A stretch of 64,000 nt of DNA from Claveliimonas sp034178805. GTDB taxonomy: Bacteria > Bacillota > Clostridia > Lachnospirales > Lachnospiraceae. The notes under the pieces were generated by a model. That model saw only the letters and a program-made list of their open reading frames with translations, had not been told where the DNA came from and searched no databases. The stretch spans positions 1-64,000 of the forward strand of contig NZ_JBNPMZ010000005.1 of assembly GCF_050314255.1 (NCBI RefSeq), given 5' to 3'. The position numbers and the translations under genes are program-made. Positions within the stretch are counted from its first letter, which is position 1; every line of letters begins with the position of its first letter. Positions 1 to 6,249 of this stretch are shown piece after piece.

Positions 1-13
1 AATTTACATTTTA

Positions 14-43
14 TTGACTAAGATATATATCTTGATATATACT
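14..43 (+). promoter_or_regulatory. vapBC promoter with palindromic operator
   Basis: TTGACT at 14-19 and TATACT at 38-43 lie 18 bp apart. Between them sits the perfect palindrome GATATATATC (22-31), and GATATAT recurs at 34-40 and 47-53. VapB-type antitoxins commonly repress their own promoter through such sites, so autoregulation is the likely use; that part is inference. Confidence 0.65.
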
Positions 44-70
44 AATGATATATGGAAGGAGTTGATTATT

Positions 71-301
71 ATGATGACTGCAAAAGTATTTGAAAATGGA
101 AGAAGTCAGGCTGTAAGACTTCCAAAAGAATGTAGATTTGACACGGATGAAGTGGCTGTCAATAAAATTGGTGATATTGTATTACTTATGCCAAAAACAA
201 ATAAATGGAGTTCATTTATGCAGGCAATAGATATGTTTTCTGATGATTTTATGGAAGAAGAACACAATGATGGTCTGAAACAGGAGCGTGAAGAATTATG
301 A
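71..301 (+). CDS. vapB: VapB/MazE-like antitoxin (AbrB fold)
   Basis: Small 76-residue protein starting MMTAKVFENG, with the N-terminal swapped-hairpin signature of AbrB/VapB antitoxins (residues about 3-45: F-E-N-G-R-S-Q-A-V-R-L-P-K-E). This part would bind DNA as a dimer, while the acidic tail would wrap the toxin. The ATG at 71 is chosen because GGAAGGA lies about 10 bases upstream; an upstream in-frame ATG at 14 overlaps the promoter. The stop overlaps the toxin start by four bases (ATGA), the normal coupling for toxin-antitoxin pairs. Confidence is high because the next gene is a clear PIN toxin. Confidence 0.88.
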   Translation: MMTAKVFENGRSQAVRLPKECRFDTDEVAVNKIGDIVLLMPKTNKWSSFMQAIDMFSDDFMEEEHNDGLKQEREEL

Positions 302-699
302 GATATATGTTAGATACCAATATATGTATCTACGCAATTAAGCATAAACCAGAACAAGTCTTTATGCGTTTGCAAGAACACGATCCATCAGAAATTTGTA
401 TTTCTTCTGTTACGTATGCAGAATTAGTACATGGCGTTGAAAAGAGCAAAGCGATAGAAAAGAATAGAGTGGCATTGGCTTTGTTATTGTCAAATATTGA
501 GATTATGAACTTTGATTCTTTGGCAGCGGAAAGTTATGGAAAAGTCCGTGCAGATTTAGAGAAAAAGGGAATTCCAATTGGACCTTTAGATATGATGATT
601 GCGGGTCATGCGAAGTCCTTAGGCTATACGGTTGTTACAAATAATACAAAAGAATTTGAGAGAGTAAAAGGGTTAAAACTTGAAAATTGGACTGAATGA
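298..699 (+). CDS. vapC: VapC-type PIN-domain ribonuclease toxin
   Basis: 133-residue PIN domain protein of usual VapC length. It begins MRYMLDTNICIYAIK, with the first metal-binding aspartate at residue 6. A conserved glutamate sits in TYAELVHG (about 42), and a further acidic residue lies in GPLDMMIAGHA (about 98). The C-terminal TNNTKEFERVKGLKLENW block matches the family's typical end. VapC toxins cleave tRNA or rRNA with Mg2+ and are held inactive by VapB. The catalytic acids are all present, so the toxin is probably functional. It is translationally coupled to the antitoxin and closed by a hairpin just downstream. Confidence 0.92.
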   Translation: MRYMLDTNICIYAIKHKPEQVFMRLQEHDPSEICISSVTYAELVHGVEKSKAIEKNRVALALLLSNIEIMNFDSLAAESYGKVRADLEKKGIPIGPLDMMIAGHAKSLGYTVVTNNTKEFERVKGLKLENWTE

Positions 700-710
700 G
701 GCGGATGTAA

Positions 711-742
711 TTAGAAAAGTGCGGCTTGTCGCACTTTTCTAA
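711..742 (+). terminator. hairpin after vapC
   Basis: Perfect 13-bp stem (711-723 with 730-742) and a 6-base loop, starting 12 bases after the vapC stop. The following bases are only moderately T-rich, so termination may be partial. Confidence 0.6.
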
Positions 743-848
743 TCTTGTGCTTATTGTATAGGAAAACAGACAAGTACTGTCAGTCCTTGTCCGAATCCTA
801 TAGAAATCAGCATCATATACGATTTCCTCAAAAATCTGATTTTTTTCT

Positions 849-1376
849 CTATCCTTTGTCATATACTAACACATTCGGTGAGATGACAATCGTGACCTTT
901 CTTACCTTCCTGCCCTCACCCGGTTTGTTTGGCATATATCTCTGAATCAGTTCGCCGTAGGCTTTGATAAATTCCATCATTTCCTCATCACTCATCATAA
1001 GCGAAGCAGATCCTAAAGTAAGAAGATCCCTTTGTGGATCCGGATTTTCTCCATTGAAATAACGGTGGAATTCTCCCTGCAGCCCCATCAGTGCCGACTG
1101 GATCAGACTGTTGTATTCCTCATTCGTATCGTCATAAGGTCTCTGCGGTGCAATTGCATAGGTCTTTTCCATGGAACCGCGTTTGAATTCTTCCTTTACC
1201 ACAGTGATGATTTCGGCATCCAGAAGCACTTTTATATGGCGATAAAGGCTGGCTCTCGGAATATCCGGCAATTCCTCTCCTATTTCTGCAGATGTTGCCT
1301 CTTTTTTTATCATGATGACCTGCATAATCCGCTGACGCGTGGCATTCATACAGGCTTCCATATAATCCTTTTTCAT
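849..1376 (-). CDS. ArsR-like winged-helix transcriptional regulator
   Basis: 175 residues. The N-terminal 75 residues form a winged helix: NATRQRIMQVIMIKKEATSAEI, then the recognition part PRASLYRHIKVLLDAEIITVV, as in ArsR/HTH_20 regulators. The C-terminal 100 residues carry no motif I recognise and may bind a ligand or a partner. It lies 56 bases downstream of a CPBP-family membrane protease gene in the same direction, so the two are probably cotranscribed from the promoter near 2290. That promoter carries twin palindromes likely to be this protein's own operators (inference). Confidence 0.75.
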   Translation of the reverse strand: MKKDYMEACMNATRQRIMQVIMIKKEATSAEIGEELPDIPRASLYRHIKVLLDAEIITVVKEEFKRGSMEKTYAIAPQRPYDDTNEEYNSLIQSALMGLQGEFHRYFNGENPDPQRDLLTLGSASLMMSDEEMMEFIKAYGELIQRYMPNKPGEGRKVRKVTIVISPNVLVYDKG

Positions 1377-1432
1377 ATCTGCTCTCCATTGTTTTTATTC
1401 CGCCTTCGGACGGTGGTACAACCTGTTCATAA

Positions 1433-2206
1433 TTATAACACACAAATCAGTATTATTTTAGATATAAAATGAATTCCGAAATGCCCTAACATCGCATACT
1501 GAATACCATACTTACGGAACCATCTTCCAAAGAACAGGGCAAATGAACCATTCAGCATAAAACAGCGAAACAGAATCAATCCGGTGATTCTTCCAAAAAA
1601 CATCTGTGTTGCAGGCAGATGCCCTGCGGAAAATACAAGTGCAGCGATTACATTGGCTGTAATAAAAATCCAGACCGGTATTTCTTTTTTATCTTTTTTT
1701 CTCGCAAAAATCATCACCAGGATCAGTGCGATGAGTCCCATGAAAAACCATCGAAGCAATATCTCCTCAATCACACCTCCGTAGGTTAATGAACTGATAA
1801 AATATGCCACGCTGATTCCTTTTTCATAATCTGCTGCCACTTCCGGAATCAGACGCCCCATCACAAAGTAATCCGCGGCAAATGCGAGCCCAAGAACAAC
1901 GATGACAGGACATACCTTTGCAAGAATTTTTTTCTCAAACCGGAAGGGCTTCATCAGCCCCAGACGTTCCACAATGAAGTAACCGGCAACCCACCCAAAC
2001 AGCGAATAGACCAAAGTTTGAATCATAGTTACTGCGATCAGCGCCTGATAACTTCCAAGCTGCCCAATGGCCGCTTCAATAACCTCAGGAGTCGAATGCT
2101 CAAAAGTGTACATTCCAACAGTAATACCACCAATAACTGCAAACGGTATAATTACCAGATATGTTCGTAATGCATTTTTTAATATTGATCCAACGTATTG
2201 TTTCAT
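1433..2206 (-). CDS. CPBP-family intramembrane protease (CAAX-type)
   Basis: 257-residue polytopic membrane protein with about seven hydrophobic segments. The motif EEILLRW near residue 150 is the EExxxR of CPBP/Abi glutamic intramembrane proteases, followed by an SAGHLP histidine motif near residue 205. Members process prenylated proteins or peptides, or serve in bacteriocin self-immunity; the substrate here is unknown. The ATG at 2206 is chosen because GGAAGG lies about 9 bases upstream. A TTG start at 2251 would place coding sequence inside the operator. It is followed by the wing-helix regulator gene. Confidence 0.8.
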   Translation of the reverse strand: MKQYVGSILKNALRTYLVIIPFAVIGGITVGMYTFEHSTPEVIEAAIGQLGSYQALIAVTMIQTLVYSLFGWVAGYFIVERLGLMKPFRFEKKILAKVCPVIVVLGLAFAADYFVMGRLIPEVAADYEKGISVAYFISSLTYGGVIEEILLRWFFMGLIALILVMIFARKKDKKEIPVWIFITANVIAALVFSAGHLPATQMFFGRITGLILFRCFMLNGSFALFFGRWFRKYGIQYAMLGHFGIHFISKIILICVL

Positions 2207-2246
2207 GATTGTTACCTTCCTTATAAGCGCTATCGTTTCATCTATT

Positions 2247-2302
2247 CTCAATATTGAGATTAGTTATATATTCATACTAATCTCAATTTTGAGATATGTC
2301 AA
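2247..2302 (-). promoter_or_regulatory. promoter with twin palindromic operators for the CPBP/regulator operon
   Basis: On the minus strand TTGACA (2297-2302) and TAGTAT (2274-2279) are spaced 17 bp. Palindrome TCTCAATTTTGAGA (2281-2294) fills the spacer, and CTCAATATTGAG (2247-2258) lies just past the start point. The two are themselves arranged as an inverted repeat (2253-2264 with 2276-2287). This is a textbook autorepressed promoter. Confidence 0.65.
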
Positions 2303-2356
2303 GAGGATTATCATTTTTCTATAAACATTGAACCGCCCGACTATTTACTGTATTGG

Positions 2357-2432
2357 TTATTCTTCAATTTCGCGTTTCACTCGATTCCATGCATCATTGT
2401 TCATATGGAAGCGCAAAAAACTTTTCATTCAT
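2357..2432 (-). pseudogene. remnant of a TetR-type regulator gene
   Basis: A strong ribosome site (GGGGGA, 2437-2442) precedes an ATG at 2432 that encodes MNEKFFALPYEQ and then stops (2394). The opening MNEKFF-LP is typical of one TetR subgroup. A second frame (ATG at 2404) then encodes MNNDAWNRVKREIEE and stops at 2357, which reads like a protein tail. The simplest reading is a TetR gene that lost almost all of its middle. The promoter and operator in front are still intact. The TetR assignment rests on only ten residues, so it is tentative. Confidence 0.4.
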
Positions 2433-2445
2433 GACAATCCCCCTT

Positions 2446-2480
2446 TTGACCAATCGGTCAATACATACACAGTATACATC
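2446..2480 (-). promoter_or_regulatory. promoter and TetR-style palindrome before the remnant gene
   Basis: TTGACC-AATC-GGTCAA (2446-2461) is a six-base inverted repeat of the type bound by TetR-family repressors. It lies between a TATACT -10 box (minus strand, about 2470-2475) and the GGGGGA ribosome site. The -35 box is weak. Confidence 0.45.
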
Positions 2481-2520
2481 CGTTGAACGTTTTGTGGAAA
2501 ACATTTCAATAAAGACATTA

Positions 2521-2551
2521 AAAAACCCTTCTTTGATTTGAGGGGCTTTTT
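2521..2551 (-). terminator. terminator after the XRE regulator
   Basis: A-rich/T-rich hairpin (AAAAACCC with GGGCTTTTT) 8 bases past the stop of the XRE gene at 2559. The flanks allow termination in both directions. Confidence 0.6.
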
Positions 2552-2558
2552 ATGGCTT

Positions 2559-3071
2559 TTATTCAGATATGATTTTGTGTTTTACTTTCCACTCGACAAT
2601 TCTATCCGCATATTTGCTGGTCATAATGGTTCCTACCACAACCATTCCAAAAGAAATGCCCAGAGACACTCCCTTTATAAAATCAAACAGGTCAGATGTT
2701 TGTTCTGGTTCTAAGAATAGAACAGTCAAGTAAAAAACAAATGCTATGCAGCCGCAAATAAATAGCAAATTCATTCTTTTGATGATTTTTTTTCTTATAC
2801 CTTCTGAATATTCTGCTGCTTGCAACAAGGTATCCTTTAACTCTGTATCCATTGTCTCCATTATCCTTTCTCCACGAAAAATTTCATTTAGATCAACGTC
2901 ATAAAAATCAGCAAGTTCAACTATCACAGATAAATCCGGAAGATTATTTCCCGTTTCCCATCTTGAAACAGTTCTTCTGGATACTCCCATCTGTTCGGCA
3001 AGCTGTTCCTGCGTCATCCGCTTTTCAAGACGAAGGTCTTTCAGAAATCCACCAATTTTTTGCTGATCCAT
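2559..3071 (-). CDS. XRE-family membrane-anchored regulator
   Basis: 170 residues. Residues 6-62 are a Cro/C1-type helix-turn-helix (GGFLKDLRLEKRMTQEQLAE, then VSRRTVSRWETGNNLPD). Residues about 105-125 and 135-155 are two membrane segments, ending in a short basic tail. This HTH plus two-TM layout is common in Firmicutes near ABC transporters, and DNA binding may be linked to envelope state. The start is backed by AAAGGAGG 8 bases upstream. The gene is followed by a terminator and preceded by a small CxxC protein in the same direction. Confidence 0.85.
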   Translation of the reverse strand: MDQQKIGGFLKDLRLEKRMTQEQLAEQMGVSRRTVSRWETGNNLPDLSVIVELADFYDVDLNEIFRGERIMETMDTELKDTLLQAAEYSEGIRKKIIKRMNLLFICGCIAFVFYLTVLFLEPEQTSDLFDFIKGVSLGISFGMVVVGTIMTSKYADRIVEWKVKHKIISE

Positions 3072-3114
3072 GTATCAGTTCCTCCTTTCGAGACAATGTT
3101 AACAAAATAGCTGA

Positions 3115-3297
3115 CTAAGCAACAGGACATAAAGCGAGCAATACAGAACTTTCCTCTGTAGACAACAAATGTCCCATAACATAATCCTTCATAATTGGAA
3201 TAAATCGGGTTTTACATTCCGGACATTCAAAGGCTCCTGCATCCAGGTCAATGACACAGGCAATTACGATTCCGATTGCAAGGATACATAACTCCAA
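3115..3297 (-). CDS. small membrane protein with a CPEC motif, possibly truncated
   Basis: About 60 residues if read from the TTG at 3297. One hydrophobic segment (ELCILAIGIVIACVIDL) is followed by ECPECKTRFIPIMKDYVMGHLL. The layout of one TM helix plus a zinc-ribbon knuckle followed by GH/GM-L matches small hypothetical proteins of Firmicutes, which normally carry a second CxxC pair. Here the reading frame ends in LCPVA before a second pair could form, so it may be a truncated copy. A TTGACA/TACTAT promoter (3344-3349 and 3320-3325, spacing 18) supports a start downstream of 3313 rather than the farther TTG at 3336. Confidence 0.5.
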   Translation of the reverse strand: MELCILAIGIVIACVIDLDAGAFECPECKTRFIPIMKDYVMGHLLSTEESSVLLALCPVA

Positions 3298-3375
3298 AAT
3301 AAATCCATCTCCACCAATAATAGTAAGATAATTCAAATGGTTGTGTCAATTCTATAGGAAATTTATATTCCTTCT

Positions 3376-4218
3376 TTATTCCATTTCAATAATCCGATAT
3401 GCCTCTAAAATTAATGCTTTTACAGCACGTTTATAATCTTTATCCTTTACCAAAATATAATCCGTATTAAATGTTGAAATTGCAAATAGTCCGACCTCAT
3501 GTCTGGCCAATGCGCCAGATATCTCCGCTAAAATACCAATCAGAGAAAAATCCAATACTCCCTTTATGCGAAACGCTCTCCAGCCGTCACTTCTCTGTAT
3601 CGTATTATCCGGTACCTCTTCCGTATGGCATACCAGAGATTTTTCCTCATCTGTTTTTCCTATAAAACAGTAATCAGCGTCCAGATTGACTTGCGAATAG
3701 TCCTCCATCTGACAGACACTAAATAAACCCGGAAGTACCAGCATTTCCGGCATCTCTTCATCCCAGTTAGTTTCTTCCTCTTCTGTTATAGAATAATTTC
3801 CCTCAGCCAAACGCTCAACCTTTTCTTCAAATGGGAGTACCGGATCTATTCCTATTTCTTCCCATGTAGTACCATAAGGCGTTCCTCCAGACGTATACCC
3901 GGCAATAAATGCAAACCGATCATCACAATCCTCATACATAGTTTCATACTTTTCACGTTTCTTTTTTTCTTTCTGTAATCGCTTTTGTTTTAATCGTTCT
4001 TCCTCTGCCCGTTTTATATTATCCAATTGTTCCTGCGTATAATTAACACCCAGTTCCTGCAAATCCTTTACTGCTGTCATAGAATCCACATGGAATCTTT
4101 CCCTGTAATGTTTTACCATGTGCTTCGGTGTGCCCTGATAGGTAAGCAGCCACTGTTGCCCTTTTTGAAGGCGGCGGCGTTTACGTTCTTCTTTATTCAA
4201 TTTCCCTTTATTTGCCAT
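3376..4218 (-). CDS. fusion of a basic helical domain and an ACT domain
   Basis: 280 residues. Residues 1-140 hold a basic coiled region, then WLLTYQGTPKHMVKHYRERF, then CDDRFAFIAGYTSGGTPYGTTWEE, a pattern I know from stand-alone hypothetical proteins of Clostridia. Residues about 158-280 are a complete small ACT-domain protein (LPGLFSVCQMEDYSQVNLDADYCFIG to VKALILEAYRI), a family of amino-acid-sensing domains usually encoded alone. The acidic linker EEEETNWDEEMPEM joins them. The ATG at 4218 has GGAG about 9 bases upstream, while an upstream GTG at 4251 lacks a site. The function of the N-terminal part is unknown; the fusion suggests the two parts act together, or a past deletion between neighbours. 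Confidence 0.7.
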   Translation of the reverse strand: MANKGKLNKEERKRRRLQKGQQWLLTYQGTPKHMVKHYRERFHVDSMTAVKDLQELGVNYTQEQLDNIKRAEEERLKQKRLQKEKKKREKYETMYEDCDDRFAFIAGYTSGGTPYGTTWEEIGIDPVLPFEEKVERLAEGNYSITEEEETNWDEEMPEMLVLPGLFSVCQMEDYSQVNLDADYCFIGKTDEEKSLVCHTEEVPDNTIQRSDGWRAFRIKGVLDFSLIGILAEISGALARHEVGLFAISTFNTDYILVKDKDYKRAVKALILEAYRIIEME

Positions 4219-4335
4219 CTGATATTCTCCAATCAATATTCTGTTTTTCACTTATTTCATACATAGCCAGAAGCATTATATTAAATTCCGAACAATATTG
4301 CATACATTGCTGTTATCGTGTCAGAAAAATAGAAA

Positions 4336-4908
4336 TCAATCGTTATCTTCTGGCTGTTCATTTATGGCTTGTCTGTAATACTCAATTTTATCGTCCAGAT
4401 TCTGTAAATACTCATTCCATTTCTGTTGCTGTTCTAACACATACTTTCTATATACGTCCAATATTTTCATCCGCTCCGGTATTGTACTTTTTCCACAGTA
4501 CCGCAGTTCAGAATATTTCTGAATATCTTTGAGCTGCATAGGAAGCCCCAGTATCATTGCCGAAAGATAGCAAATCACGCCCTGCACCAGCGAAATCGGC
4601 AGGACAGGCAGGACATATCCGAAGATAAAATCTGCCGCTGTCAGCGGAGTGGTATAAAGCCGCTGTAAAAGGGCGCTTTCCCTGTCTTTTGCTATTAAAG
4701 TTGCAGAAAACAGCGTCATAAATGAAAGTCCAAATACCGTAATTCCGGGAGTAAGGCTTTCAATTTCAAACAAACTGACAGGTATGTTTGCCTGTATTGC
4801 AGAAAGCAGCAGCAAAAGAACAAGAGGGAAACCCAGACCAAATCCCAAATTTAACGGATCCCGCAGGATTTCCTTTGCCGTTCTCCCTGAAAAAGTCAAT
4901 AATCTCAT
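4336..4908 (-). pseudogene. ABC-2 permease N-terminus fused in frame to a MerR C-terminus
   Basis: 190 residues made of two unrelated halves. Residues 1 to about 122 are the first half of an ABC-2 drug-type permease (MRLLTFSGRTAKEILRDPLN, four or so membrane segments, AKDRESALLQRLYTTPLTA). From about residue 123 the sequence becomes the tail of a MerR/TipA regulator: MQLKDIQKYSELRYCGKST, IPERMKILDVYRKYV, NLDDKIEYYRQAI. Complete permeases of this family have about 240-250 residues, so half the channel is missing, as is the MerR DNA-binding domain. The join falls at GLPMQ, a place where both families carry G-(L/M)-P-like residues. It overlaps the ATPase gene by four bases, so it occupies the normal permease slot. 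It is probably not a working exporter. Confidence 0.75.
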
Positions 4909-5633
4909 TTTACTTTCTCCTTTACAATTTTTACGAAGGCATCTTCAAATTTATCGGTGCCTGCCTTCTTTTTCAGTTCCTCCGCTGTTCCAATGGCAAG
5001 AAGCCGTCCTGCTTTCATGATACCGATGTGGTCGGAAAGCTCCTCCGCTTCTTCCATGTAATACGTTGTCAGGATTATTGTGATTTTCCCCTTGAGTGAG
5101 CGGATCGTGTCCCACAATTCACTTCTGGCAATCACATCCAGTCCCAAAGTCGGCTCGTCCAAAAACAGAATTTTCGGTTCACTGATCAAAGCCATAGCAA
5201 TACTCAGCCGTCTCTGCCAGCCGCCTGAGAGCTTTCCTGTTTTTTTGTGAAGCATCTGCGTCAGTTCAAACTGTTCGGACAGCTCAGATACCTTTGTCCT
5301 TTTCTTTTCTTTTGGGAACCCATACACACCGCACATAAGCTCCAAATTTTCCTTTACGGTAAGATTCGGGGCAACTGCCGTTTCCTGCGGAGATACCCCA
5401 ATGATTTTTTTGACCTTTGCCGCATCCTTTGTAATGCTGTTTCCGAGTATTATCGCATCTCCATCTGAAGGCTTCGTCAGGCAAGTCAGCATCTTAATGG
5501 TAGTGGTTTTTCCTGCACCATTAACACCAAGAAAGGAAAATAAATCCCTCTTCTGTATCTCCAAATCAAGCCTGTCTACCGCCGTCAGATCTTTATATTT
5601 TTTTGTTAAGTGTATGGTCTGAATAGCATTCAT
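4905..5633 (-). CDS. ABC transporter ATPase, drug-export type, with an altered H-loop
   Basis: 242 residues of normal length. Walker A is GVNGAGKTT (36-44), the Q-loop is Q83, the signature is LSGGW (135-139) and Walker B is ILFLDEP (155-161). The H-loop, normally TTHYMEEAE in this DrrA-like group, reads TTYYMEEAE, so the switch histidine is Tyr191. Codon TAT at 5061-5063 differs from a histidine CAT by one transition. That histidine is generally needed for ATP hydrolysis. The partner permease is truncated as well, so the export system is likely dead or repurposed. It follows the XRE-AbrB regulator by 15 bases. Confidence 0.88.
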   Translation of the reverse strand: MNAIQTIHLTKKYKDLTAVDRLDLEIQKRDLFSFLGVNGAGKTTTIKMLTCLTKPSDGDAIILGNSITKDAAKVKKIIGVSPQETAVAPNLTVKENLELMCGVYGFPKEKKRTKVSELSEQFELTQMLHKKTGKLSGGWQRRLSIAMALISEPKILFLDEPTLGLDVIARSELWDTIRSLKGKITIILTTYYMEEAEELSDHIGIMKAGRLLAIGTAEELKKKAGTDKFEDAFVKIVKEKVK

Positions 5634-5648
5634 GTATTTTCCTCTTCC

Positions 5649-6074
5649 TTATTCATATTTTTCACTCCCGGCAATATGGAGCAATTCCAGCAGGTTTTCT
5701 TCTTTTATCAAAGCAATCCCCTGGTCTTCATCCCCTAAAACGACAAGATTATCTCCCGGCTTGATATGGAATATCTTTCTTGCCTTGGCCGGAATCACTA
5801 CTTGCCCTTTTTCGCCCACCTTGACCATTCCAAAGATATGTTTGCCCTTGGGCGGTATCCCAAGTCCCATTCCGGTTGATTTTTCATAGCAGATCAGATC
5901 ATCCACCGTAATGCCAAATACATCAGCCAGCGCCTTACATTTTTCAATATCCGGCAGAGATTCGCCCGTTTCATATTTGGAGAGGGTCTGTCTGGAAACG
6001 CCGATTTTCTCGGCCAGTTCCTCCTGAGACAGCGCATGATATTTTCTCAACTCCATCAAATTATCCGCAAACAT
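5649..6074 (-). CDS. XRE-AbrB two-domain transcriptional regulator
   Basis: 141 residues. Residues 3-58 form a Cro/C1 helix-turn-helix (MELRKYHALSQEELAEKIG, SRQTLSKYETGESLPD). Residues about 83-125 form a SpoVT/AbrB swapped-hairpin domain (GMVKVGEKGQVVIPAKARKI, then PGDNLVVLGDEDQGIALI). Both halves can bind DNA. This arrangement usually precedes an ABC exporter operon in Firmicutes and controls it, as it does here. The ATG at 6074 has a GGAGG site, whereas the in-frame GTG at 6107 does not. Confidence 0.85.
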   Translation of the reverse strand: MFADNLMELRKYHALSQEELAEKIGVSRQTLSKYETGESLPDIEKCKALADVFGITVDDLICYEKSTGMGLGIPPKGKHIFGMVKVGEKGQVVIPAKARKIFHIKPGDNLVVLGDEDQGIALIKEENLLELLHIAGSEKYE

Positions 6075-6249
6075 TATTTTCCACCTCCAATTCAGCAGAC
6101 GCACCATCTGATGTTGTCAATGTAAGTTTTTCTCATATTTGTACCACCTTTGCTATTATTTCTAACATCATGGTAGCATGAACTGGGCAGTAATTCTACC
6201 AACGAAAGTAAACAATTCTGCCTGATTCTTGTTAAAAAAAATGGCGTAA

